NCBI GenBank assembly: GCA_023627715.1
Contig: JAMAHW010000003.1
Coordinates: forward strand, 744,001-808,000
DNA from: Periconia sp. R9002
Lineage: Eukaryota; Ascomycota; Dothideomycetes; Pleosporales; Periconiaceae
Length of the DNA: 64,000 bases
Direction of reading: 5' to 3'
The number at the start of each line of letters is the position of its first letter. The stretch's first letter is position 1. Below, piece after piece: positions 11,991 to 21,875 of the stretch. Both the position numbers and the translations under genes were made by a program. A model generated the notes under the pieces. It had not been told where the DNA came from and did not search any database. It saw only the letters and a list, made by a program, of their open reading frames with translations.

Positions 11991-12568
11991 TTTGCTCAAT
12001 TGCGCCGGCGCACCGCGCCTGGAAAACGAACCGAGGCGTGAGTGGTGGATAGGTGTGATCCAGAGTGGGTTGCAGAAGGAAAGAGCGAGTCTACATGAAA
12101 GTAATCAAAAAGACGACACAAAGACACGCAGCCTTTTGGGTCCAGGGGAAATGCTGTGCGGGAAATCGGGAAGATGCTACGTTATTAAATAAGAGAGCGA
12201 ATCTGAGTGAGTTGATCGATACGTAACTTCCGCTGGAAACCATTATCTGGCCAGTAGCTGTGGGAAACAGCCAATCGGAGTGAGGCTCGCCTTGGCGTTG
12301 AGACTCGAGGCTAGCTTGGGGTTTACTTTTTGTCTCAATGGATACGAGAATCGTCAATCACAAACCATCACGTTGCCAGGAGAAACACTAATACGCTCGT
12401 TTCCAACTTCCCATCTCAAGCCTAAGAATACGACCGAATTGAAGACGCATTCGCTTGCCGTCATTACCCCGTCTCGCTCAATTGCGGTGACCTTCGAATC
12501 GCCCACACGGGGCTCCCGTCGATCTCTCCCTCCCACACGCCGAGCCGTCCCCGGCGCATCCTTTCACA
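11991..12568. promoter_or_regulatory. Divergent promoter region of the J-protein and uS17m genes
   Basis: The two genes are transcribed away from each other, so this 578-bp interval must contain both promoters. I see no clear TATA box or named factor site. Confidence 0.45.
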
Positions 12569-13525
12569 ATGGTGTTGATACCAAAGGCCAGCACGCCTAT
12601 AGTGAAGAACCTGCCCTGGAGCACTAAAATAGGCGTAGTGGTTTCGGCGGGGAAGATGGATCGCGCTGTAAAAGTGCGCATAGCAGGGCAGGAATGGAAC
12701 AAAAAGTTCAAAAAGGTACGGTTCACCTTCTCGTCTCTAGCAATTATCCGGCTCTTAGCCCCCCGTCTTAAATCAATTTTCTATGTACCTAGGGCAGAGT
12801 TGCGACGAACATAACAAGGTTCCATATGCTAACAAAAATACATATAGCACTTCCCCTCTCCCGTAACGCACCTCGTATCCGATCCCCAGAACTCAGTCGT
12901 AGAAGGCGACGTCGTACGCATTACTTCCGGTTGGCGTACTTCCAAAAACATCCGCCACGTCATATCCGCAATTGTAGCCCCCTTTGGCGCCCCAGTCGAG
13001 GAACGACCGCCCGTGCTCACCGCTCAACAGCGCATGCAGATACGGATCCAAGATCGCATTGCCAAAGATGTACGCTCCGCAGCGAAGGGCCGCATTGTGA
13101 GTAAACTGCGACTTGAGCGCGCGAAGAAGCAGGGGTACACGATCCCGGATCTGGAGACTGCCATGGCAAATGCGAAGATTGTGGAAGCGGCACAGGAAGA
13201 ACTGAAGGAGGGCGGGAAGAACAAGGTTGTTGGGAAGGAGGCTCATTTGGCCATGATGGCGAAGATGGCTACGAATAAGAAACTGACGGAGGAGATAATT
13301 ACGGGTTTGAGAGATACGAGGGTTGCGAACGAGCGGGCGAAGCAAGAGAAAAAGGAGCAGGCGATTCAGAACAGAGCAAAGTTGCTGAAGATGAAGGCGC
13401 GAAAAGCGATGTTGCAGAAGGCAAAGCAGCCAGAGGCAAAGCCAAAGAAGGTAACGCAGCAAAAGGTCAAACCACAAAAGGTAAAGCTGCAGGAAGCAAA
13501 GCAGCAGGAGGTCGCAACTGAGTGA
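12569..13525 (+). CDS. MRPS17: Mitochondrial small ribosomal subunit protein uS17m
   Basis: An RNA-binding protein of the mitochondrial small ribosomal subunit. Model: 12569-12715 joined to 12848-13525, 274 aa. The 132-nt intron starts GTACGG, has a GCTAAC branch site and ends ATATAG; both frames close. The uS17 OB-fold core is residues 1-90 (GVVVSAGKMDRAVKVRI, then HFPSPVTHLVSDPQNSV and EGDVVRI). A long Lys/Ala/Glu-rich helical extension follows, ending in low-complexity repeats based on KxxK-V-K-x-Q. Such C-terminal extensions are usual in filamentous-fungal uS17m, but this tail is particularly repetitive. No classical cleavable presequence is visible, as in bacterial-type uS17 starts. Confidence 0.88.
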
Positions 13526-13915
13526 TGGGGTTTGTATGCATAGTAGGGGAGTATACTTCGTTGTACGAATATTGTGCGGATTTGAAGTGTATTAGAACCA
13601 TTGTATGATATACACTTATTGTATTGGTAAGCGCGTGGAAAATATATACATATCCATATACATAAAAATTACTTCGGTTTGGTGAATCAATGCTCTTCTC
13701 TTGATGAGCCCATAGAGGTCAATCGACGTGGAAGGGTATCGCAATAGTACGCAATAAGCCGCCGACTCCGTGAACAAAGCTTCCTACAAGAATACAGGAA
13801 CAAGCTTTGGGACCAGCGTAACATAGAAAAAGCTGTCCCTGCTGCCCGTACGAATACTAACATTACCTCCTACCAACGCCAGGGTATCATAATTCGTGTA
13901 ACTGTGTGTCCGCCA
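13526..13915. other. Convergent intergenic region
   Basis: 3' flanks of uS17m and Cdc7. AT-rich just after the uS17m stop, probably untranslated sequence with poly(A) signals. No gene seen. Confidence 0.5.
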
Positions 13916-15403
13916 TTACGCGCCCACCGTATCAATCATATCTTGGTCGGCTACATTTCCTTCGTAAGACTTCGCAATGAAAGGGTGATGAAGGGCTTCG
14001 TCTGCAGTTATACGCTTCGCAGAATCACACTCTAGAAGGCGATAGAGAAAAGCGACGGCCTCCTTCTCCTCGTCGCTAAGTTCTTTCTTGGGCGCCCCCT
14101 TATCACTGCTGGTGCGACCGGTACACCATAGGATGATCTTCTCAAGAGTATGGCCGTGCTCACTGTAACTGGGTACGTTCGTCTCAAAAACTTGACCATG
14201 TAGAAAAGCCGTCTCCCGCATCTTCTTCCGACCGAAGATAGTAGTGATTTCGAGCAATGCATCGATGTCATCCGCGCTGTGAAAGAATGGGAAACGTCGA
14301 GTGAGCAGAGTCAGAAGGATCACACCAGCGCTCCACATGTCTATGGAAGTGTTTTGCTGTGTGCATTTAAGCAGCACCTCCGGAGCGCGGAATCCACGAG
14401 TGCCTGCACGATTCGCCCGACGACTGTTCCGAGTGTCGTTCTTCGGGTAGCTGGTTGTTTGGTGGCCCGCTTGCTGGTTCTGCATATACATGCTGTGGGC
14501 AACCTGGTAACGACGCTCCTCCAAGCTTTCTGTGCACACGCATTTATGCCAATCGGTGCCTTCTCGCTCCGCAAGCCCAAAGTCAACAAGAACCCCGCGC
14601 GATCTCTGGGGGTTGTACAGGAAGTTGGTGGGTTTCACGTCTCTGTGAAGGATTTTATTTTGGTGTACCGCACGCAGCGCGGTGAACAAGCTCTTCATGT
14701 ATAGGCGCATCTCGGATATGGTCATGTCACGATAGTAGTCCCGAAAATCATGGTGATGGTAATAAGGGAGGATGGCGACGACTTGGTCCTGGTGGCGAAA
14801 GGCCGTAATCAGAGGGCAGACCGAATCTCCATTCTTCAAGTCGCGCAATAGTTCGAGCTCGTTAAAGATACGTATGGGACTGCTGGTGACATAGATCTTC
14901 TTGATAGCAACGTAGTGGGGTCGACGAGAACCGCGCTTCCGACCTGATGGGGATGACCACTTGCGACGCTCGCGTTCATCGACATCCCATCGGTTTTCGT
15001 AATTGTTGTACTCCAAGTCTTCGGCCTTGTATACGGTGGAAAAGGTACCTGGGTGTTTGGTGTCAGTTTCCAATGCAGCCTTGCTGGAGCCGAACCAATG
15101 GAAGAACATACCTTCTCCGATTCGATTTATGAGTCTGTAACGTTTACTAATACCCACAAAGCTTTCCTCAAAGCGAGCCATGTCGTCCGCAACACTCTCG
15201 TCGATCTCGTCATCGCTACTGTCTACTGTGTGGCCGCTTTCCTCAAGCGGGTCGGCGCTTTCGTCGAGAACCTCCTCAGGATCTTCTTCCTCGAAGTCCT
15301 CCGGGGGCATATGCATAGGTTGTTGCACTTCGAGATCTGCCTTTGCCATGGTGTACGTGTCGAACTGGGGAGCGGGTTGTGGTTGTTGCAGGCCACAAGC
15401 CAT
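13916..15403 (-). CDS. CDC7: Cdc7-type kinase, catalytic subunit of DDK
   Basis: A Ser/Thr kinase that, with its Dbf4 partner, phosphorylates MCM helicase to fire replication origins. Model: complement of 13916-15048 and 15112-15403, 474 aa. The 63-nt intron 15049-15111 (GTATGT..CCCAG) interrupts the Gly-rich loop; removing it restores IGEGTFSTVYKAED. It is stop-free and a multiple of three, so unspliced RNA would read straight through. Motifs: VAIKK lysine, catalytic loop HRDVKPTNFLY, DFGLAE, GTRGFRAPEVLL. The kinase insert between DFG and APE is rich in Gln/Asn/Arg, as in the Cdc7 family. I prefer the ATG at 15403 (G at -3, G at +4) over one at 15493 with a poor context; using the latter adds 30 residues. 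An acidic N-terminal region precedes the kinase. Confidence 0.92.
   Translation of the reverse strand: MACGLQQPQPAPQFDTYTMAKADLEVQQPMHMPPEDFEEEDPEEVLDESADPLEESGHTVDSSDDEIDESVADDMARFEESFVGISKRYRLINRIGEGMFFHWFGSSKAALETDTKHPGTFSTVYKAEDLEYNNYENRWDVDERERRKWSSPSGRKRGSRRPHYVAIKKIYVTSSPIRIFNELELLRDLKNGDSVCPLITAFRHQDQVVAILPYYHHHDFRDYYRDMTISEMRLYMKSLFTALRAVHQNKILHRDVKPTNFLYNPQRSRGVLVDFGLAEREGTDWHKCVCTESLEERRYQVAHSMYMQNQQAGHQTTSYPKNDTRNSRRANRAGTRGFRAPEVLLKCTQQNTSIDMWSAGVILLTLLTRRFPFFHSADDIDALLEITTIFGRKKMRETAFLHGQVFETNVPSYSEHGHTLEKIILWCTGRTSSDKGAPKKELSDEEKEAVAFLYRLLECDSAKRITADEALHHPFIAKSYEGNVADQDMIDTVGA
15049..15111 (-). other. Stop-free intron in CDC7
   Basis: 63 nt, GTATGT..CCCAG. Retention inserts 21 residues inside the Gly-rich ATP loop, which would inactivate the kinase. 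Confidence 0.88.
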
Positions 15404-15668
15404 TTCACTGCTGGGGATGGTCTTATATCGAGTGTTGTGACTTTCTATAGAAAGCGCGTTCGTTCCGAATGAAATGATGCCGCTAGTCCACATTCAGTTA
15501 AACCAAAACATGTGCGCCCGCCAAACAATGTCGCGCTTTCCGAGCAGCCGCTAAAAAAGCAACAACAACAACAACACCAACAACAATCGCCAAAACACTG
15601 CCGCTTCCTTTCGTCCCACCTTTTCTGGCGTTGTTTTGTATTTTTCTCATTCACTCACTCTGCGTACC
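15404..15668. promoter_or_regulatory. Bidirectional promoter shared by Cdc7 and condensin subunit 1
   Basis: 265 bp between two divergent start codons. It contains a CAA microsatellite (about 15558-15585) and CGCG-core hexamers, such as GTCGCGC near 15529 and GCGCG near 15455, which resemble but do not match the ACGCGT MCB site. A shared cell-cycle control is plausible but not shown. Confidence 0.5.
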
Positions 15669-18600
15669 ATGGACGCGCGAGTTGATTTCGACATCAACGA
15701 GGCAATCAAGGCCTACGACGATGACCCGCTAACTATCCCCACACCCGAGGCGCCTCAGTCGCTCCAAGATTGCGAAAATGAACCAGAGTTGCTTGCGTCG
15801 GCGGCGTTGATTAACAGTGAACTTAATCCTGTAGTAGATGCTGTTGCTGAAAGTCCAGATGCGATCACTCGGAGCTCATACTTTGATACATTGCAATTCC
15901 TCCTCAAGTGCGTCCCCGCATCTCCTATACATTCTTCTCCAAGTAGAGAATCCAGGCCTGACTGTGCGCTTTTCCGGAAATCTAGGTACTCGGCGCAAAT
16001 ACCCCCCGCTACTCTTGGGAAAATACTCGATTTGATCGTTTCGGCGTTATCAACGCAAGCCGACATCGCACACACTGACATCGAGGCCGAGGAACAAGAG
16101 GCACTACCACACCATAAGCAGATTTTGGAGATGTACGGATTCCTGTTACGGTGGACCATATCGGCCGTCGAAACGAGGGCTTTGGAAAAGTCAGCATCAG
16201 CACCTGCCGCTCGAGGCCGAGGGAAGGCTGCCAAATCGAAGACAGCGAAAGATGGCAGTTGGGATGCCTCAGCACAGTTGGAGGTAGCACTGGACCGGAT
16301 GAGCAAAGTCTTGAAGCTGAAACTTGGACGAGTTTTCGTCACAACATCGGAGCGGGATACCTTCATTGGCTTGTTCACAAAGCCCGTATATTACATCTTG
16401 GAGAATGAAGCAAGAGTGAAGAACACAGTGATCCGAATGCACTGCTTTAGGGTACTTTGCATCGCAGTGAAACACCATGGACATGCATATACCGCACAAA
16501 CCTCGATCAACCAGTCTTTGACCTACTTCGAGCACCTTTCGGAGCCTATGGCCGAGTTCCTTCAAATTTTGGCAGAGCAATACGATTACCCACAACTAAC
16601 TGAGGAGGTATTACGCGACGTCAGCAATAAGGAGTTTAGTGGAACAGACCAAAAGGGCCCCAAGTCGATATCAACGTTCTTGACCAAAATCTCGGAGCTT
16701 CTCCCGCATCTCGTCATTAAGCAGATGACTTTGCTCGCAAATCTCCTAGATAGCGAGTCATATACTCTACGTTGTGCCATGATCGATGTTTGTGGAAACT
16801 TGATCGCCATGTTGAGTAAACAGGACGGGGACGACCGAAGCGAAAACCACAAAACGCAAATCCGGATCTTCTTCGATGTGCTTGAGGAGCGATTTCTGGA
16901 CATTAACCCTTATTGCCGTTGCCGAGTCATACAGGTCTATGTACGGCTTTGCGATCTCGACCAAAAATTCCCTAAACGACGACAAAAGGCAGCGGAGTTA
17001 GCAGCGCAAAGCCTGGAAGATAAGAGCAGTAACGTTCGTCGAAATGCCATCAAGCTACTTGGTAAACTCGTTGCTACGCATCCTTTCACAGCGCTGCACG
17101 GTGGCTTGCTCGCCACGAAAGACTGGGCTGCGCGCCTCGAAGATTGTGAAGCTCAAATCAACGCGTTAAAACCACCTGAAGAGCTGAGGGAAAAACCAGC
17201 TCCGGGCGATCAAACTGTAGACGAGACTTTGTTACAGGACGCAACACAGGCAGAGAATGCAGAGCCAGAAGAACCTACGCATCCCAAGGAGATGAGCGAG
17301 GAAGAGAAAGAGGCTGCTGTGAAGAAAGTGCAAGAAGAGGCGGCGACAGCCCAAATGATGGATATGCTTCAGAAGACACGGAAATACTACCTGGAGGCCT
17401 TGAGGTTCATCGAAATAGTGGATGAGGCTGCCGATATTGTCACTCAGTTGCTGTCGTCCAAGAATAAGAGTGAGGTCATCGAAGCTATGGATTTTTTTGT
17501 TATCATCGACGCATATAAAATCCCCAACTCACGAAGCGGTATTCGTAGAATGCTGCGCCTGATCTGGACCAAAGGCAATAGTGATGAGGGCAAGGGCATC
17601 CAAACTCATCTCATCGAGTGTTACAAAGGCCTGTTTTTCGATGCACCGCCGAATTACGATGCAAACGATTCCGCTAATTACATCGCAAAGAACATGATAA
17701 GTCTAACCTTTGGCACAACGCCCGCCGAACTCACCTCGCTTGAACAGCTTCTGAGTACCATGACCAAGCAAGGCCTGGTGAATGATCTAGTTGTCCAAAA
17801 GCTTTGGCAAGTCTATGGCTTCCAAAAGAAAGAAATCTCCAAAAGCCAGCGACGTGGAGCCATCATTGTCCTAGGCATGCTTGCTCTTGCTCAGCCGAAC
17901 ATCATCGTACAAGAGATGGAAACATGCTTGCGAATTGGTCTAGGGGAACTTGGCCGGCGGGACTTTGGTCTGGCTCGATATACCTGCATCGCACTCCGTC
18001 GTATTAGTCCGCCGCCAGGCAAGCAGGCAGGCAACGCGGCTCCTGCGCAGGTTGTGAAGCTGCCTAACGACCATGCAATCTTGGTAAAGCTGGCTGCCAT
18101 GTGTGAGATCGTTTCGGATAGCAAGGAATGGTATGGGGTCGCAGAGCAAGCTATTAGCGCAATCTACGTCTTGTCAAAGCACCCAGATGTGCTTTGCTCT
18201 GAGGTTCTCCGCCGAAAAACTAAGCACGTCTTCGCACCGCAGGCATCATCACGACCTTCATCTAGTGGATCCGGTACAGAGGATCATGATCAAAAATCAC
18301 CTGGTAATGATGAACCTGCACCCACACCTCCAGCAGACGCACCTCCCCAGAAGAAACAGAATCCCGCGCTAGCCTTGTCGCAGCTTCTTTTCATTGTGGG
18401 CCATGTCGCCATCAAACAGATTGTCCATCTTGAACTTTGTGAACTAGAGTTCAAGCGACGAAAAGCCGAGAAGGAGAAAAATGCCCCTCCTGCACCACGC
18501 AAATCACTCGCATCTGAGAATCCAACGCCGGTAAAGAAGGGCCGCAAGAAGTCCGCGAAGGAGAAGACTCCAGCCCCCGAAGAGGAAGTTGACGAACTTG

Positions 18601-19477
18601 ACCTAATGGCTGGAACTACGGAAGACGATTTCACAGAGGCGATCGCCCAAATCCGTGAACGTGAACTGCTTTATGGTGAACAGTCACTTCTGTCGAACTT
18701 CGGGCCACTGGTGGCCGATATCTGTGCCAACAACACTTCGTACAACCATCCTACACTACAAGCCCAGGCCGCCCTTTGCCTGGCAAAGCTCATGTGTGTG
18801 AGTTCAGAATACTGCGAAGGAAACCTCGGGCTACTTCTCACTATCCTGGAGCGAAGCAAAGATGCTGTGGTCCGGAGCAATCTGGTTGTTGCACTTGGCG
18901 ATATGGCTGTATGTTTCAATCATCTCATCGATGAGAACACGGACTTCCTTTATCGACGTCTAAACGATGGTGATCCAAGCGTCAAACGCACGTGTCTGAT
19001 GACGTTGACTTTCTTAATCCTTGCTGGGCAGGTCAAGGTCAAGGGCCAGCTGGGTGAGATGGCAAAATGCCTGGAAGATAGCGACAGAAAGATTGCGGAC
19101 ATGGCACGCATGTTCTTCACTGAACTTGCGACGAAGGACAATGCCGTGTATAACCAGTTTGTCGACATGTTTAGTGTGTTGAGTGCCGACACTGCGCTAG
19201 ATGCTGAAGCCTTCAAGAGAATCATCAAATTCTTAGCAGGCTTCATTGAGAAGGTACGTTTTTTAATCGTTATGATACTTCTAGGCAAATTACTAACAAA
19301 GGACAGGACAAACACGCGAAACAGTTGTCGAATAAGCTTGCCGCAAGATTGCCGAGAGCTGAGAATGAGAGAGCTTGGAACGACGTTGCTTTCACGCTTA
19401 ACCAACTGCAGCACAAGGATGAAGAGATCCAGAAATTGGTTGCCGATGGCTTTAAAGTCGTTCAGGCTGCGGCGTAA
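15669..19477 (+). CDS. YCS4: Condensin complex subunit 1 (Cnd1/Ycs4, CAP-D2)
   Basis: The HEAT-repeat subunit of condensin, needed for mitotic chromosome compaction and segregation. Start ATG at 15669 has an ideal context (ACCATGG). The last intron is certain: 19254-19306 (53 nt, TACTAAC branch), after which the frame continues DKHAKQLSNKLAARLPR to the stop at 19477. A second intron, 15908-15985 (78 nt, GTGCGT..TCTAG), is probable: it is stop-free and phase-preserving, and its removal joins QFLLK to YSAQIPPATLGKILDLI, as expected for the Cnd1 N-terminal domain. With both removed the protein is 1225 aa. The N-terminal Cnd1 domain, HEAT repeats, a charged disordered segment (about bases 18230-18590) and the conserved C-terminal Cnd1 domain (LVVALGDMAVCFNHLID, SVKRTCLMTLTFLIL) are all visible. 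Confidence 0.95.
15908..15985 (+). other. Probable stop-free intron in condensin subunit 1
   Basis: 78 nt with GTGCGT donor, CTGAC branch-like element and CTAG acceptor. It has no in-frame stop and is a multiple of three. The 26 residues it would encode look unlike a HEAT-repeat protein (Ser/Pro/Arg-rich). Confidence 0.6.
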
Positions 19478-20293
19478 TGGAATGACTTGTAGTTGATGAA
19501 TTGATGACTGTATGACAGATATCTATTATGGGGGGATTTGGGTATCACATACGAGGCTGTTGGGTATGATAACGGCGTTTGGGAAGGTTGGGTTGGTTGC
19601 ATAGTATCCTTGGACTTCCTTGCGCATATAGGTTTAGAGCGAATACCATTTTCATCGTCTTGTTTCATTTCTGCTTTGTTGTTTATGTATGTACTGTTTG
19701 AGTTGACCTTGCTGGCTTGATCCCATTAAAACGTGTACCTATAAGTTCTTCTATGGTATTGATCTCTCTGCATGTGCTTCATTGTTATCACCTTTTCTAG
19801 ATATTTCCAAAAGACAAGACCGAAATTTGTATAGAAACTCAAACTAATTAAACATGTACTCTGTTTATAATGCCTGAAAGGAAGAAGAGACGTGCAAATA
19901 TAAAGCAATAAATCGACAAAAAAGACATGGTGATTTAACAACAGACACAGAAACATGCACAAAAAGAGTGAACAGAAATAATAAACCAACCCCGGATGTC
20001 TCCAAACACCGACTCTCATCTTTCCCTCCCAGTTATTAAGTCTAACAGTGATCTATGTAACCACCGGCGCTGACATTTCCTACCGCGAAAATATAATGAA
20101 GCGCACCTAGTCTCCAAGCTATCCCATACGTAGGGCTGGCACTCCCAGTTGTGAGAATTAAAGATGAGCAAGTTTTGAGCACCAGGATCGAAGTCGAGCT
20201 CATCGTCGAATAAAACTCGTGCGGGTAACCTGATGGCATGGGTAACATTCAAGACGGCGGTGGCGACGTCAAAGCAGTACCGAAGATGAAAAT
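19478..20293. other. Convergent intergenic region with a coding-like relic
   Basis: 3' flanks of condensin subunit 1 and the BYS1-like gene. On the minus strand about 20040-20290 is open in two frames and has balanced codon composition (for example LFDDELDFDPGAQNLL in one frame, YGIAWRLGALHYIFAVGN in the other), but I recognise neither. It may be a gene remnant or an extra exon; support is weak. Confidence 0.3.
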
Positions 20294-21376
20294 TTAGTTG
20301 TGGTGAGGCTTTCTTGATGTAACTGTCTGGTATTGCGTGATCGTGGTCACACCTAGCAAGGAGGTTGTGACAGGTGTTGCCAGGGTAGATAGTGTTTCGG
20401 ACTGGGAAGGATAGTTTCCTGCTGTTTTCAGGGCCTGGACAAGTTCGTGGACAGCTGTCACGGTGTAGCTACTAAAAGCTGCTCTGTCTTTCAAGCCATT
20501 CTTTCCTCGGTCTGCACACAATTCCACCCTCATATCTCCGCGATATTCTCGCGAACATTCTACAGATGCCTCGCCTCCTCGAGTTCGATCCCAGAGGTAC
20601 ATCTGCGGGCACCGTTGCCTTCCATCGCACTGTAGGGGCATGCAATTTTCGTGGTTAGGATCGCTGTCGAAATTGACTGATATACCACCTTCGTAGCCTG
20701 GGCACATCTCTAATTTAAGCTGGTGCTCTGCGCTTGTAGCAGTTGCGTCACTCGCATTCCAATCCGGCATTCCGCAGTCCAGCAAACTGATGTCGTAGTT
20801 GAGTCGGTAGAAATTATCTCTCCGGTCTGTATTTTTCACCAAACTGTACTCGATCTGTGTGACGTTGTTCCAACTGTCGTTGGATCCCGCGATTTTCATC
20901 GAAACTCCCTGCCCACCGAGTTTGTCCTCGTCGGAGCAGTAGGCGTTCGAGGGATGTGTAAAACACACTGTGCGGTAGGGCTCAGTATATATGCTGTCCG
21001 GTGCTAGCGGGATGACTTCGAGGTCTTCTGGGGCCTGGTCGGCACTACTATTGCCTCCTAGCTGTCTTGATCCAACTGACATCATATACAATGTCTTCCC
21101 ACAGTTGTTCACTATTTTTACGTTGCCAAATGTTGCACCCTCGTCAGGGTTAGAAGGACCTCGCCCGGTGTCACGGACATCATCGTGAGTTTTGCGAGCG
21201 TTGCTCCATGTGATACCGTTGTGGGTGTAGTATAGGTCTCGTGCTAGGTTGAGCCTGTAATCAGCAAGCACTTCAGAGCGCTCCGCTCGAGGTACCGTTG
21301 GCGACGCTGATACTCCAAGTATGAATACTGCAAGGCTGACCATCCGCATTACCGACTTTGACTTTTTCCCCCTCAT
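20294..21376 (-). CDS. Secreted BYS1/thaumatin-like domain protein
   Basis: A predicted secreted protein of the BYS1 family (named after the Blastomyces yeast-phase-specific protein), distantly thaumatin-like; its biochemical role is not known. Start at the ATG at 21376 gives 360 aa with a signal peptide (VMRMVSLAVFILGVSASP); the frame is open further upstream but includes no better start. The core begins at TFGNVKIVNNCGKTLYMMSVG and contains the family elements: a polar loop before IPLAPDSIYTEPYR, GVSMKIAG, NNVTQIEYSL, NYDISLLDCG and a Cys-rich second half (CPGYEGG, CMPLQCDG, CPQMY). A Ser/Thr-rich tail follows. Several Asn-X-Ser/Thr sites fit a glycosylated extracellular protein. Single exon. 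A TATAAAAA element lies 135-142 bp upstream of the start. Confidence 0.75.
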   Translation of the reverse strand: MRGKKSKSVMRMVSLAVFILGVSASPTVPRAERSEVLADYRLNLARDLYYTHNGITWSNARKTHDDVRDTGRGPSNPDEGATFGNVKIVNNCGKTLYMMSVGSRQLGGNSSADQAPEDLEVIPLAPDSIYTEPYRTVCFTHPSNAYCSDEDKLGGQGVSMKIAGSNDSWNNVTQIEYSLVKNTDRRDNFYRLNYDISLLDCGMPDWNASDATATSAEHQLKLEMCPGYEGGISVNFDSDPNHENCMPLQCDGRQRCPQMYLWDRTRGGEASVECSREYRGDMRVELCADRGKNGLKDRAAFSSYTVTAVHELVQALKTAGNYPSQSETLSTLATPVTTSLLGVTTITQYQTVTSRKPHHN

Positions 21377-21510
21377 TGTCGCGATATCATATATTAATAG
21401 GAGAACAGTAAGAATATTGTTATATGAATGAATAAACTTGAAGAGTGTAAAGATTGGGAAATCATGTATCTGTAGTAAAGCAAATAGATAGAAGTCATTC
21501 GACAGACCGG

Positions 21511-21518
21511 TTTTTATA
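21511..21518 (-). promoter_or_regulatory. TATA box of the BYS1-like gene
   Basis: TATAAAAA on the minus strand, 135-142 bp before the start codon of the BYS1-like gene. The remaining sequence of this intergenic stretch (21377-21875) shows nothing else recognisable. Confidence 0.45.
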
Positions 21519-21875
21519 CTCATGCCCAGGCGTGAATTTGGTTGACTCTGAAGTGACTGGAACAAAGGATTGTTTCATGCAAGCTCTCGATATGTTGGTC
21601 CGTACAATGACACGTATTAAAATGACGAACAGCTTGATTTAGACCTACCAGACGTACGCTCGTTCTATTCAACTATGAAAATTACTCATATGGAATCGAA
21701 TCTCCCTCATGTAACTAAGGTTATAGGCGGAGAACTTCTTGTTCTAATCTAACAATGTTTTTGAAGCTCATTGCTGTATTTCACCTTGTTATACAGTGTT
21801 GAGTCAAAAAGGTAGTACGGCGTCATGAGTCGCTAACATCGATGTATGCATCATTGATTCGCCCTACGTTATGTC

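Noticed and set aside
15755..16378. Antisense frame of 207 codons inside condensin subunit 1
   Set aside because: The sense strand encodes a conserved HEAT-repeat protein; the antisense translation matches nothing I know.
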